Assembly (NCBI GenBank): GCA_017616015.1
Contig: JAFZYY010000001.1
Span: 124,001 to 188,000, forward strand
Length of the DNA: 64,000 bases
From: Alphaproteobacteria bacterium
GTDB taxonomy: Bacteria > Pseudomonadota > Alphaproteobacteria > CAAGCB01 > CAG-977
Direction: 5' to 3'
Positions 15,761 to 24,392 of this stretch are shown in pieces; position 1 is the first letter of the stretch; every line of letters begins with the position of its first letter. Below the pieces are notes generated by a model that did not search any database, was not told where the DNA came from, and worked only from the letters and a program-made list of their open reading frames with translations. Both the position numbers and the translations under genes were made by a program.

Positions 15761-15803
15761 TAAAACGAAAAGAGTTCCTGAAAAGGAACTCTTTTCGTTT
15801 TAA
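15760..15803. terminator. 20-bp perfect inverted repeat, bidirectional terminator
   Basis: A perfect 20-bp stem (15760-15779 and 15784-15803) with a GAAA loop lies between the tRNA-Asp locus and the convergent methyltransferase gene. It has A/T runs on both sides. A 13-base antisense T-arm copy follows at 15818-15830. Confidence 0.75.
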
Positions 15804-15846
15804 TGAAGAAATGAGAACTCGAACCCGCGATATGTTCCGTTAAAAA

Positions 15847-16599
15847 TCATTCTCCGATATACAGAACCGTTTTGTGCGGATAGGTTAATTTTCCGCCGTC
15901 CTGATATTGAACGAACAAATTTTTCAATTCCTGCGAAAAATTTTCATAAAGCGGATTGTCTTTTTTCGGCGCGGCAGAGGAGGACAGAGCTTTATACAGG
16001 AAGGTTTCTTCATTCAGATAAAGCGTGTTGTCAAATTCATATCGTTTGAAATCAATCAAAAAATCTTCCGCCTGTCTGAAAAAAACGCCGTAGGGATTTT
16101 CTTTTTCTTCTTCGGGAATATCGCTTACTGTCAGCCGCTTCAGAATTTCGCCGAAGTCGCGGAAGAAATCTCCGCCGAAAACTTCGATATTCCAGATTAA
16201 AACGATTTTGCCGCCGGGGACTGAAATCCGGTTACATTCCTTGCGGAAAGCCGCTTTATCGAACCAATGGAAAGCCTGCGCGGCGGAAACGAAACCGACG
16301 CTGTGATCGGGCAGGGCGGTGTTTTCAGCCGATCCGTCGATGCAACGGACATTCGGCATGTCTTTCAGGTATTCGACAGCCGCAAGCCGCATATCCTCAT
16401 TCGGCTCGACGGCAAAGACCATCGCGCCGTTTTTCGCCAGCTGTTTGGAAAAAATACCGGTTCCCGCGCCGACGTCCGCAACGCTCGCCGTTTCGTCAAT
16501 TCCCTGTTCTTTCAGAAAATCCAAAGCGGCCCGGGCGTACAAAGGGCGCCCTTTTGTATAAGCGGCGGCTTTTCCGGTGAATTGATTGGGGCTTTCCAT
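15847..16599 (-). CDS. Class I SAM-dependent methyltransferase
   Basis: This 250-residue protein has motif I VADVGAGTGIFSKQLAKNG (about 39-57), a motif II acidic residue in AVEPNEDM, then the post-motif region SAENTALPDHSVGFVSAAQ and GGKIVLIWN. This is the Methyltransf_11/25 arrangement found in UbiE/BioC-like and toxin-resistance-like enzymes. The substrate cannot be read from the sequence. It is transcribed towards tRNA-Asp and divergently from mrp. Confidence 0.85.
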   Translation of the reverse strand: MESPNQFTGKAAAYTKGRPLYARAALDFLKEQGIDETASVADVGAGTGIFSKQLAKNGAMVFAVEPNEDMRLAAVEYLKDMPNVRCIDGSAENTALPDHSVGFVSAAQAFHWFDKAAFRKECNRISVPGGKIVLIWNIEVFGGDFFRDFGEILKRLTVSDIPEEEKENPYGVFFRQAEDFLIDFKRYEFDNTLYLNEETFLYKALSSSAAPKKDNPLYENFSQELKNLFVQYQDGGKLTYPHKTVLYIGE

Positions 16600-16679
16600 G
16601 GCTTTTCCTTTGCTTTGGAATTGACGGGAACATATAAACAGGGTATATGAAAACCGGTTTCAAACAAAAGGGAAAAATC

Positions 16680-17501
16680 ATGTCCGAATGTAATCATAAC
16701 TGCGCCGAATGCAGCAAACATTGTTCCGAAAGAACGGAAATTCAGAAAGACGCTCCCAATCAGCTGAGTCATATCAAAAAAGTGATCGCCGTCGTCAGCG
16801 GCAAGGGCGGCGTCGGCAAGTCCTCCGTCACTGCGCAAATGGCTGTCGCGATGAACAGACGCGGCTTTAAGGTTGCCGTTTTGGACGCGGACATAACGGG
16901 GCCTTCAATCCCTAAGGCGTTCGGCGCGCAGGAAAAAGCGTTCGGTAACGAGCTCGGAATCATTCCGGCGACAACGGAGGGCGGCATCGAGCTGATATCC
17001 GTGAATTTGTTGTTGGAAAACGATACCGACCCCGTCATCTGGCGCGGTCCCGTGATTGCGGGGACGGTGCGGCAATTCTGGACGGAAGTCGTTTGGAACG
17101 ACGTCGATTTCATGTTTATCGACATGCCGCCGGGAACGGGCGACGTGCCGCTGACCGTGTTTCAGTCTTTGCCCGTCGACGGGATCATCATCGTGACGTC
17201 GCCGCAGGAACTGGTGTCGATGATTGTCGGCAAAGCGGTGAAAATGGCGCAGAAGATGAACATTCCCATTTTGGGACTGGTCGAGAATATGTCTTATTTC
17301 AAGTGTCCGGATTGCGGCAAGGAACTGGAGATTTTCGGCAAATCCCGCTTAAAGGAAACGGCAAAGGAATTCAGCATCGAACACATGGCGCGCCTGCCTA
17401 TTGATCCGGCGATAGCCGCGGCGTGCGACGACGGAACGATTGAAGACATCGATCCTGTCAACTTGGCTCCGTTGGCGGATATGCTGGCTAAAACGGTTTA
17501 A
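16680..17501 (+). CDS. mrp: Mrp/NBP35-family Fe-S cluster carrier ATPase
   Basis: These P-loop ATPases bind and transfer [4Fe-4S] clusters. The deviant Walker A is VSGKGGVGKSS, followed by a switch I-like DADITGPSIP and FIDMPPGTGD. The C-terminal CPDC pair (in FKCPDCGKEL) is the bridging cluster site. An additional N-terminal CX3CX2CX3C cluster (CNHNCAECSKHC) resembles the Nbp35/NUBP1-type ferredoxin-like extension and is worth noting in a bacterial Mrp. The start at 16680 follows AAGGGA. The preceding in-frame ATG at 16647 lacks a site. A terminator follows. Confidence 0.9.
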   Translation: MSECNHNCAECSKHCSERTEIQKDAPNQLSHIKKVIAVVSGKGGVGKSSVTAQMAVAMNRRGFKVAVLDADITGPSIPKAFGAQEKAFGNELGIIPATTEGGIELISVNLLLENDTDPVIWRGPVIAGTVRQFWTEVVWNDVDFMFIDMPPGTGDVPLTVFQSLPVDGIIIVTSPQELVSMIVGKAVKMAQKMNIPILGLVENMSYFKCPDCGKELEIFGKSRLKETAKEFSIEHMARLPIDPAIAAACDDGTIEDIDPVNLAPLADMLAKTV

Positions 17502-17505
17502 TAAG

Positions 17506-17532
17506 AAAGCCTCCGTTTCGGAGGCTTTTTTA
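17506..17532. terminator. Bidirectional terminator between mrp and the convergent methyltransferase
   Basis: The stem AAAGCCTCCG/CGGAGGCTTT with a TTT loop is perfect, followed by a T run on the plus strand and an AT-rich tract on the other. Confidence 0.9.
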
Positions 17533-18726
17533 CTAGTCAAGCTGGCAAACAAGCATTTTCAGATACGCCGTTTCGGGCAGGTGAGGGTGGATCGGGTGAT
17601 CCGGGCCGGCTCCGGACTGTAAAATGACCCGTCCCGTTTTGCCCGCTTCGGTGATGCCGCGCATGCACTCGGTGAAAAATTCGTCCGGCTTGACGTGATG
17701 CGAACACGAGCCTAACGCCAGAAAACCGTCCTTTTCGACCAGTCCGGCGGCCAGTCTGGCCATCTTGCGATAGCCGCGCAGTCCGGTGGCGATGTCTTTT
17801 TTGACTTTGGCGAAGGCGGGCGGGTCGCAAACGACGATGCCGAATTTTTCCTTGTCTTTGTTCATGTTTTCCAGAACGTCAAAAGCGTTGTCCTTAATCC
17901 AACTGCATTTGTCCGACAGTTCGTTCTTTTCGGCGGCTTTCCGTGCCAGAGCCAAAGCGGATTCCGAACGGTCGACGCCGATGATTTCCTTCGCGTGCCC
18001 GATGCCCATGTGCAAAGCGAACCCGCCGGCGTAGGTGTAAAAGTCGATGCACCGCTTGTTCGGGGCAAGACGGCCGACGAAAGAACGGTTGTCGCGTTGG
18101 TCGTAGAACCAGCCCGTCTTTTGCCCTTCTTTCAAGTCGGCAAAGAAGTAAATCCCGTTTTCGCGCACGGAAACGACGTCGGGCAGAGTGCCTTTCGCGA
18201 CTTCATAGAGCGGCGGCATTCCTTCCAATTCTCTGGCGGAGGATTCGGCGCGCAAAACGATGCAGGACGGTTTCAAAACCTCGTCTATCGCGTCGACGAT
18301 TTCCTGTTTCAGTCCGTCCATGCCGGCCGTGTTCAGCTGACAGGCGACGATGTCGTCAAACCGGTCGATAATCAGACCCGGCAGACCGTCGCCTTCCGAA
18401 TGAACCAAGCGGTAAAACGGCGAATTAATCAAAGCGTCGCGCAACGTGACGCACCGGCGCAGGCGCTTGGCAAAAAAGGCGGCGTCTATCGCCGTCTGCG
18501 GATCGCCGGCCATTTTGCGAAAAGAAATCAGAGAATGAGGGTTGAACGAACCGACTCCGATGAACGTGTCGTTGGACTCATATAGTCTGACCAATGTTCC
18601 GGCGGGCAGATTCTTTGTTTCGGGCGTCATGTCGATTTCGTTTGAAAACACCCACGGACTGCCGGCTTTCACGCGTTTTGCACAGCCTTGTTTCATTTTT
18701 ACGGCGGGATAATTTGTCTTTTTCAT
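17533..18726 (-). CDS. RlmI-like 23S rRNA cytosine-C5 methyltransferase
   Basis: The protein has about 397 residues with an N-terminal PUA domain (KQGCAKRVKAGSPWVFSNEI), a central EEHD-like region (YRLVHSEGDGLPGLIIDRFD) and a Rossmann methyltransferase domain with DFYTYAGGFALHMG and the catalytic VVCDPPAFAK. This matches YccW/RlmI, which makes m5C in 23S rRNA helix 70, or the related RlmK-type domain. I use the ATG at 18726. The frame also permits a TTG at 18741. The exact rRNA position in this organism is inferred. Confidence 0.85.
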   Translation of the reverse strand: MKKTNYPAVKMKQGCAKRVKAGSPWVFSNEIDMTPETKNLPAGTLVRLYESNDTFIGVGSFNPHSLISFRKMAGDPQTAIDAAFFAKRLRRCVTLRDALINSPFYRLVHSEGDGLPGLIIDRFDDIVACQLNTAGMDGLKQEIVDAIDEVLKPSCIVLRAESSARELEGMPPLYEVAKGTLPDVVSVRENGIYFFADLKEGQKTGWFYDQRDNRSFVGRLAPNKRCIDFYTYAGGFALHMGIGHAKEIIGVDRSESALALARKAAEKNELSDKCSWIKDNAFDVLENMNKDKEKFGIVVCDPPAFAKVKKDIATGLRGYRKMARLAAGLVEKDGFLALGSCSHHVKPDEFFTECMRGITEAGKTGRVILQSGAGPDHPIHPHLPETAYLKMLVCQLD

Positions 18727-18787
18727 GGCGTTTCTTTTCAACCTCTCTTAAACTGCATAAAACGGTTTTAGCATGACAGAGGCGCAA

Positions 18788-20809
18788 ATGCCAAAAAAAG
18801 AAAAAACTTTTTCAGCGGGCGAAGTCATTTTCAAACAGGAGGAGCCTTGCCAGACGGTTTACACCATTCTGGACGGCAAGGCGGAGCTGTACTATGAAGT
18901 CAACGGCAGACCCCGCGTTTTGGGACGCAAAGGCGAGGACGATCAACTTGGCGCGGACGCCGTGCTGGAAGGGGCTTATGCCACGTCGGCCAGAGCGGTG
19001 ACGGCTTTGACCGTTTCGATGCAAACCGCCGACGAATATATCGCGCAGTTGCAACGGTCGGGGGAACTTTCTCCGGCGGCGAAGCCGAAAGCCAAAGTGT
19101 CCGATTCTTTCGACACCGACGATGACGACGATGACGGCTTTAATTTTTCATTCGGCGATGATGACGAAGAAGAGGAAGAAAAGCCGAAATTGCCCGTCAG
19201 AGCGGGAAGAAGAAAAAGCGTTATTTCTTCGCCGCGGCGCGGAAACGTGCGGGAAGATGAAGAAACGGAAGAAAAAACGGAAGGAAAAAACGCTTCCGCT
19301 TTGGTGAAAGTGGAGAAGCCCCTGCCGATTGTTGCCGCTGTTCAGAAACCCGTCGTCCTGCCGGCCGAAATCAAAAAATTCCCGATTAAGGAATGGCTGC
19401 GGGAAGGAACCGAGGAAAGCGTCGCTTTCGGTCCCGTCGTGCTGTTGGCGTCCGTGGACAGGGACTCGTCGGGGGATATTCGCGACGTTCTTTATCAGAC
19501 TCTGCGCCAAATTCCAAATTTGCAGGTCAAAGCTGTCGATAAGTCGATTACGGATTCCAATATCCGCCGCGGCGCGATGCAGATACAGTCGTGGATGGAG
19601 CAGCATAACGCGGACGTCGGGCTGTACGCCGTTTTGGACAACGCGGGGCGGATTTTGGAATTTCATACGGTCAGACCGGCGAATCAGACGGATATGTCTT
19701 TGTTTTCCGCCGGCTCAAGATTCTTTCTGCCCGTGCAGATGTCGGACGAGCAAAAAACGCTTCTGAAGATTTTCACGATTTGCGCGATGACGCCGACGCG
19801 CCTGGAACACGAGCAGCTGCTAAGGCTTTTCCTGCCGTCTTTGTTAAACGGAATCATCGCTTACGCTTCCGAGCCGATGACCGGACTGACGGGCGAAGAG
19901 CAGGCCGTCAATCTGACCGCTTTCGCAAATGTCCTTTCGTGGACAAGCCTGATTTTATCGGACGCGAATCGCCAGCATCAGGCAATGGAACTGTATGATA
20001 AGGCTTTGAAAACATTGCCGTCTTACGCGCCGGAATACGTTTTCGTCAACCGGCAGGTCGGACTTTTGCGCCAGATGGAGGCGGAAAAAAACGATAACGT
20101 CGAAACATTCAGGGCGGCGGAGGAAATATTCAAAAAAGGCTTGGAAGCCGTTTCCGAAAAGCATCAGCCGGAAGCCTACAGCGACCTGAAGCAAAGAATC
20201 GGCAGCGTGCGCCAGAAAATCGCTTTGCAGACGGGCGAAGGCGAGGATTTCGCTCAGGCGATGAGCGCTTATCGCGACGCTTTAAAGTCGCTTTCTCCCT
20301 ATCAGCATACGGAACGCTGGGCGGACGCAATCAGCGGACTGGCGCGCACGATGCAGCTGTTTTCGTCTTACAGCACGAAAACGACTCTTTTGAAAAAAGC
20401 CGTCGAGCTGTACGAAAAAGAACTGGACGTTTTGGACAAGGACGAACAGCCGATGCTGTGGGGCAGGGCGTGTAACAATCTGGCGTCGGCATTGTTCTTA
20501 TTGTCGGACAGGGAAGGCGGAAAGCCGGATTTGTTGCGCCGCGCGGTCGAAGTCTTTTCCGACGCTTTGCAAATTTATGATCGGGCGGGAGCGAAAGAAA
20601 TGGCCGTCGTCGCGGACAACAACCTGAAACGTGCCGAAAAAATCCTGAAAAAAACGGAACAGGAACTGGAAAAGAATGAAAACTGGCTGAACGACATCTT
20701 GAAAAATTCTTCCGAAAAACAGGAGGAAAACGCGTCCGTTTCCGATGATCAGCCGCTGACGTTCGAACGCATCGCCGTTTTTGAGGAACTTGACGACGAG
20801 GACGATTAA
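18788..20809 (+). CDS. Cyclic-nucleotide-binding-domain protein with C-terminal TPR-like region
   Basis: The N-terminal about 95 residues form a cNMP-binding jelly roll (FSAGEVIFKQEEPCQTVYTI, then VLGRKGEDDQLGADAVLEG). The canonical phosphate-binding cassette arginine is not obvious, so ligand binding is uncertain. A strongly acidic low-complexity linker (DTDDDDDDGFNFSFGDDDEE) follows, then a middle alpha/beta domain and a helical TPR-like C-terminus (residues about 400-620) with the AMELYDKALKTLPSYAPEYV pattern. I prefer the ATG at 18788, which is preceded by GAGGCG. An ATG at 18773 is also in frame. Its role may be scaffolding or signalling in the cytoplasm; it has no membrane segment. Confidence 0.7.
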   Translation: MPKKEKTFSAGEVIFKQEEPCQTVYTILDGKAELYYEVNGRPRVLGRKGEDDQLGADAVLEGAYATSARAVTALTVSMQTADEYIAQLQRSGELSPAAKPKAKVSDSFDTDDDDDDGFNFSFGDDDEEEEEKPKLPVRAGRRKSVISSPRRGNVREDEETEEKTEGKNASALVKVEKPLPIVAAVQKPVVLPAEIKKFPIKEWLREGTEESVAFGPVVLLASVDRDSSGDIRDVLYQTLRQIPNLQVKAVDKSITDSNIRRGAMQIQSWMEQHNADVGLYAVLDNAGRILEFHTVRPANQTDMSLFSAGSRFFLPVQMSDEQKTLLKIFTICAMTPTRLEHEQLLRLFLPSLLNGIIAYASEPMTGLTGEEQAVNLTAFANVLSWTSLILSDANRQHQAMELYDKALKTLPSYAPEYVFVNRQVGLLRQMEAEKNDNVETFRAAEEIFKKGLEAVSEKHQPEAYSDLKQRIGSVRQKIALQTGEGEDFAQAMSAYRDALKSLSPYQHTERWADAISGLARTMQLFSSYSTKTTLLKKAVELYEKELDVLDKDEQPMLWGRACNNLASALFLLSDREGGKPDLLRRAVEVFSDALQIYDRAGAKEMAVVADNNLKRAEKILKKTEQELEKNENWLNDILKNSSEKQEENASVSDDQPLTFERIAVFEELDDEDD

Positions 20810-21531
20810 GGAAAAGACAGCATCAATTCGCTGACGGCGGGAACATTATTCAGCGCTATGACCGTCATTGTCGCCAGAAACAACGACAGACCGTAAGGTC
20901 CTTCGCGGCGTTTGCAGATAATCGCGATGGCGACGAAATAAAAGGTCGAAACCAGAATGACGACGGCTATGCCGAACACGCCGAGCCAGGCTCCGATCGC
21001 ACATAACAGCTTGAAATCGCCGAAGCCCATCGCGCGGGGGCGAAACGGCGTCATAATAAAAGCTGTCAAAGTCGGCACAATAAAGCCGAACAAAGCTCCG
21101 CCGGCGGAGGAAATCGGCAAAATCGAGCCTTCCAGCGGATTAACTGAAAAATAAAATCCCAGTATCAGCAACGGAATCGTCAGAATATCGGGCAGAACGC
21201 GCAGTTTTTCGTCGATGCACGCCATTAAAGCCGTCATGTAAAACAGGATAAAGTAAACGGGAGAGTAACCGCTGAATATAATCAAAAACAGCGCCGCGAT
21301 GCCGCAAATTCCCCAGAACAGTCCCGTCAAAATCAGTTTAGTCCATAATTTTTTGCGCAGTTTGCGGCGATTTTCGTCTTTTTTCGTCTTGGCAAAGCGG
21401 GGAAAATGAACAACTCTGGCCAAAGCCGTCCCCGCGTCCGCCGGAAAGAATTTGCAAAACCGTCTGGCAATGAAAGGAATGAAAAACGACACGCCGAATA
21501 CAAGCAGGCAGACAATCAAAACAGGCGACAT
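20806..21531 (-). CDS. Type IV prepilin peptidase (A24 family)
   Basis: This polytopic 241-residue protein carries both aspartates of the A24 active site: the first in MACIDEKLRVLPDILTIP and the second in the GxGD motif GFGDFKLLCAIGAWLG. Such enzymes cleave prepilin leader peptides. It lacks the long N-terminal methyltransferase domain with zinc-binding cysteines of bifunctional PilD, so it is peptidase only (CpaA/TadV-like in character). It converges with the cNMP-binding gene and overlaps it by 4 bp. No pilus genes are present nearby. Confidence 0.85.
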   Translation of the reverse strand: MSPVLIVCLLVFGVSFFIPFIARRFCKFFPADAGTALARVVHFPRFAKTKKDENRRKLRKKLWTKLILTGLFWGICGIAALFLIIFSGYSPVYFILFYMTALMACIDEKLRVLPDILTIPLLILGFYFSVNPLEGSILPISSAGGALFGFIVPTLTAFIMTPFRPRAMGFGDFKLLCAIGAWLGVFGIAVVILVSTFYFVAIAIICKRREGPYGLSLFLATMTVIALNNVPAVSELMLSFP

Positions 21532-21598
21532 AAACAGACTCCGGAACAGTTTTTTCTTATTCTAGCGTAAAAAGTTATTTCAGAAAGCATAATTCTTA

Positions 21599-21604
21599 TA
21601 TAAT
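21599..21604 (+). promoter_or_regulatory. Consensus -10 box before tyrA
   Basis: TATAAT lies 24 bp upstream of the start codon. The matching -35 is weak (TTATTT 18 bp upstream). Confidence 0.45.
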
Positions 21605-21627
21605 AGGAAAACTTTTTAGGAGTCGGT

Positions 21628-22548
21628 ATGTCAGTTCATTTTCATCAGGCGGCTGTTGTCGGAATCGGATTAATCGGTTCGTCTTTGGCGCGCGTCCTGC
21701 GTCAGAAAGGGTTGGCCGACAGAATCACTGGCGCGGCGCGTTCCGAAAAAAACAGAAAAACGGCGTTGGATTTGGGCGTCGTTGACGAAGCCTTTGAAAA
21801 ACCGTCGGACGCCGTTAAAGGGGCGGACATCGTTTTCGTTTGCACGCCGGTCGGCTCGATTGCCGAAACGGTGGCCGGCTTTGTTTCCGCTTTGAAAACA
21901 GGCGCGATCGTTTCCGACGTCGGTTCGGTCAAAGCGGAAATCATCAGACAGGTGAAGCCTTTTTTGACGGACTCTTTTTTCTTTGTGCCGGGGCACCCCG
22001 TGGCGGGGACGGAAAAGTCCGGTCCCGAAAACGGCTTTGCGGAATTGTTTGAAGGCCGGTGGTGCATTCTGACGCCCGAAGCCGGAACAAACGCCGCGGC
22101 GGTGGCGGCCGTGCGCGAAGTTTGGGAGCTGGCGGGAATGAAAGTCGAGGAAATGTCCGCCGAACGCCACGACAAAGTGATGGCGCTGATGTCGCATCTG
22201 CCGCATCTGATTGCGTACACGATTGTCGGCACGGCGGCGGATCTGGAAACGGAAACCCGCGAAGATATTCTGAAATACGCGGCGGGCGGTTTTCGCGATT
22301 TTACGCGCATTGCCGGTTCGGATCCCGTGATGTGGCGCGATATTTTCCTGAACAATACGGGCGCGGTGTTGGATTGTCTGCAACGGTTTTCGGAGGATCT
22401 GACCGTTTTGCAGAAAGCTATCCGGCAAAAAGACGGTGCGGTTTTGCAGGACTGGTTTTCCCGGACGCGCAAAATCCGTCGCGAAGTCATTGACATGCGG
22501 CAGGCTCAGCCGGAAAATGAAAAATTGCTGATAAAAAACAAAGGATAA
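21628..22548 (+). CDS. tyrA: Prephenate/arogenate dehydrogenase
   Basis: This is the NAD(P)-dependent oxidative decarboxylation step of tyrosine synthesis. The Rossmann motif is VVGIGLIGSSLARVLR at the N-terminus, followed by DVGSVKAEI, VPGHPVAGTEKSGP (substrate loop) and the HDKVMALMSHLPHLIAYT segment. The length of 306 residues is typical of monofunctional TyrA. It is directly upstream of prephenate dehydratase (4-bp gap) and apt, forming a tyrA-pheA-apt operon. The ribosome-binding site is TTAGGAG. Confidence 0.93.
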   Translation: MSVHFHQAAVVGIGLIGSSLARVLRQKGLADRITGAARSEKNRKTALDLGVVDEAFEKPSDAVKGADIVFVCTPVGSIAETVAGFVSALKTGAIVSDVGSVKAEIIRQVKPFLTDSFFFVPGHPVAGTEKSGPENGFAELFEGRWCILTPEAGTNAAAVAAVREVWELAGMKVEEMSAERHDKVMALMSHLPHLIAYTIVGTAADLETETREDILKYAAGGFRDFTRIAGSDPVMWRDIFLNNTGAVLDCLQRFSEDLTVLQKAIRQKDGAVLQDWFSRTRKIRREVIDMRQAQPENEKLLIKNKG

Positions 22549-22552
22549 GAAT

Positions 22553-23494
22553 ATGACAAAGGTGACGTATCAGGGGGTTATCGGGTGCTTTTCGTCAATG
22601 ACGTGCGATCAGTGCTTTCCGGACGCGGTGTCCCGCAGCTGCTTGTCATTCGGTGACGCAATCCAGTCCGTCGTCGGCGGCGAGGCGGATATCGCGATCA
22701 TTCCCGTTGAAAACTCGACGGCCGGTCGTGTGACGGAAGTCTACGGCCTGTTGCCCGAATCGTCTTTGTCGATTATCGGGGAACACTTTCTGCCGATTCA
22801 CTATTGTCTGATGATGCCGACAAGGTTCGTGCGCGGTCTGCCGCCTCAGAACGTGACAGAAGAGGAGTTGCTGCAATGGAAGCGCTCCGCTCCGAGTCAG
22901 GAAGAGATCAGCCGCGCCGTCACAACGATTTCGGAAGTGCGCTCTCACCCGCAGGGATTGGCCCAATGCCAGAAGTTTCTGATGCGCACCATGCCGAACG
23001 CCCGTCAGCGCGAGTCCTGGGACACGGCAGGGGCGGCCAGAGATTTGGCGCAGGAAATGACGCCGAATGTCGCGGTGATTGCTCCGGCGGGGGCGACGCG
23101 TTACGGCATGACGATCTTAAAAGAAAACATCGAGGACGAATCCGGCAATACGACGCGGTTTTTATTCCTGCGCAAAACGCCGTTGAAATCCGAAGAAATT
23201 CACGCGCACCCGATTACGACGCTTGTTTTCAGAACGCAGCATGTCGCCGGCGCTTTGGTCGAAGCGTTAAAGGTGTTTCAGGCTCATAACATCAACATGA
23301 CGAAGCTGGAAACATATATGACGGGCGTTCATCATTCCGAACCGGTTTTTTATGTCGATCTGGCGATGAATCAGTACGACGAAACGGGGCAAAAGACGCT
23401 GGCGGAATTGCGTCGGGCGACGTTAAGCGTTCAGGTGCTTGGGACATACGAAGCGTCTCCGGCGCGTTCGGAACAGTTTGGTTTTATTAAATAG
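22553..23494 (+). CDS. pheA: Prephenate dehydratase with ACT domain
   Basis: This enzyme converts prephenate to phenylpyruvate in phenylalanine synthesis. Recognisable parts are AIIPVENSTAGRVTEVYGLL, SHPQGLAQCQKFL, the catalytic TRFLFL and a C-terminal ACT domain with VEALKVFQAHNINMTKLETY (the GALV and ESRP-like allosteric regions are modified). Compared with the family it carries an insertion of about 35 residues before EVRSHPQ, and its N-terminal G-x-x-G-[AS]-[FY]-S region reads IGCFSSMTCDQCF with extra cysteines. It lies 4 bp downstream of tyrA. Confidence 0.9.
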   Translation: MTKVTYQGVIGCFSSMTCDQCFPDAVSRSCLSFGDAIQSVVGGEADIAIIPVENSTAGRVTEVYGLLPESSLSIIGEHFLPIHYCLMMPTRFVRGLPPQNVTEEELLQWKRSAPSQEEISRAVTTISEVRSHPQGLAQCQKFLMRTMPNARQRESWDTAGAARDLAQEMTPNVAVIAPAGATRYGMTILKENIEDESGNTTRFLFLRKTPLKSEEIHAHPITTLVFRTQHVAGALVEALKVFQAHNINMTKLETYMTGVHHSEPVFYVDLAMNQYDETGQKTLAELRRATLSVQVLGTYEASPARSEQFGFIK

Positions 23495-23505
23495 AGGATA
23501 ACAAA

Positions 23506-24027
23506 ATGGATTTTGATTTAAAGGCTTGTGTGCCGACTTTCCCCGGTTTCCCCAAAGAGGGCGTGAACTTTTACGATATTACGGGACTGTTCAAAACGCC
23601 CGAAGCGTTCGCAATGACGGTTCAGAAGATGACCCGTCTGGTTGCGCAGTATCAGCCGGACAGACTGTTCGCGATTGACTCGAAAGGCTTTATTTTCGCC
23701 GCGCCGGTTGCCGCCAATTTGGGCATAGGGCTGTCCCTGTTGCGCAAGGCGTCCAAGTTGCCCGGTCACGTTGTCAGATACACGTATCAACTGGAATACG
23801 GCACGGACGAAATGGAAGCCAGATCGGAAGATTTCGACCCGTCGGAACGGTTGGTCGTTATTGACGACGTTCTGGCAACGGGCGGCACGTTGGCCGCGGG
23901 TGTCGCTTTATTGCGCCAGCTCGGCGGAAACGTCGTCGGCGCGGTCACGTCGATGGAAATCGGCAATCTGAACGGACGCAAAAAACTCGACGTTCCGTTT
24001 TCCGCAATGCTTTATTTCCCGGAATAA
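23506..24027 (+). CDS. apt: Adenine phosphoribosyltransferase
   Basis: This enzyme salvages adenine to AMP using PRPP. The PRPP-binding motif is LVVIDDVLATGGTLAAG, and the N-terminal FPGFPKEGVNFYDIT is the family hallmark. 173 residues is the normal length. It follows pheA by 11 bp with a GAGGA ribosome-binding site and is convergent with the MarR gene. Its link to the aromatic amino acid genes is probably just operon neighbourhood. Confidence 0.95.
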   Translation: MDFDLKACVPTFPGFPKEGVNFYDITGLFKTPEAFAMTVQKMTRLVAQYQPDRLFAIDSKGFIFAAPVAANLGIGLSLLRKASKLPGHVVRYTYQLEYGTDEMEARSEDFDPSERLVVIDDVLATGGTLAAGVALLRQLGGNVVGAVTSMEIGNLNGRKKLDVPFSAMLYFPE

Positions 24028-24030
24028 GAA

Positions 24031-24390
24031 TTATTTTTTCGGCTGTAGCAGTTTTTGTGCCTTTTCGGCAATAGTGTCGCCCAGTTTCATTACATATTGA
24101 GCGCCCTTGATTGTTCTGGACAGATTGACGGAACGACGGTCTTTTTCATCGGTTTGCCGTAGGATAAAGCCGAGAACGCTTAACTTGTCGACCGCGCGGG
24201 AAACGGCCGGTTTTGATATGTTCAGATCAGCCGCTAAGGCACGCACCGTATGCGGCGGTTCCGTCAGATAAACGTTCAGCAGGACAGCCATCTGACGGGA
24301 AGACAAATCTTCGTCGTTTTCCATCTGCCGGACGATTTCGAAAACCGTCTGCCGCCAAAGTTCCAATCCTGCGAAGTTATCCAGTTTCAT
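24031..24390 (-). CDS. MarR-like winged-helix regulator
   Basis: This roughly 119-residue protein has a central winged helix, with recognition helices in VRALAADLNISKPAVSRAVDKLSVLGFI and the wing at RQTDEKDRRSVNLS, as in MarR regulators. The start at 24390 has an AGGA site. The gene lies 2 bp after the pmbA stop on the same strand, so it is likely co-transcribed with pmbA. The ligand is unknown. Confidence 0.85.
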   Translation of the reverse strand: MKLDNFAGLELWRQTVFEIVRQMENDEDLSSRQMAVLLNVYLTEPPHTVRALAADLNISKPAVSRAVDKLSVLGFILRQTDEKDRRSVNLSRTIKGAQYVMKLGDTIAEKAQKLLQPKK

Positions 24391-24392
24391 GC

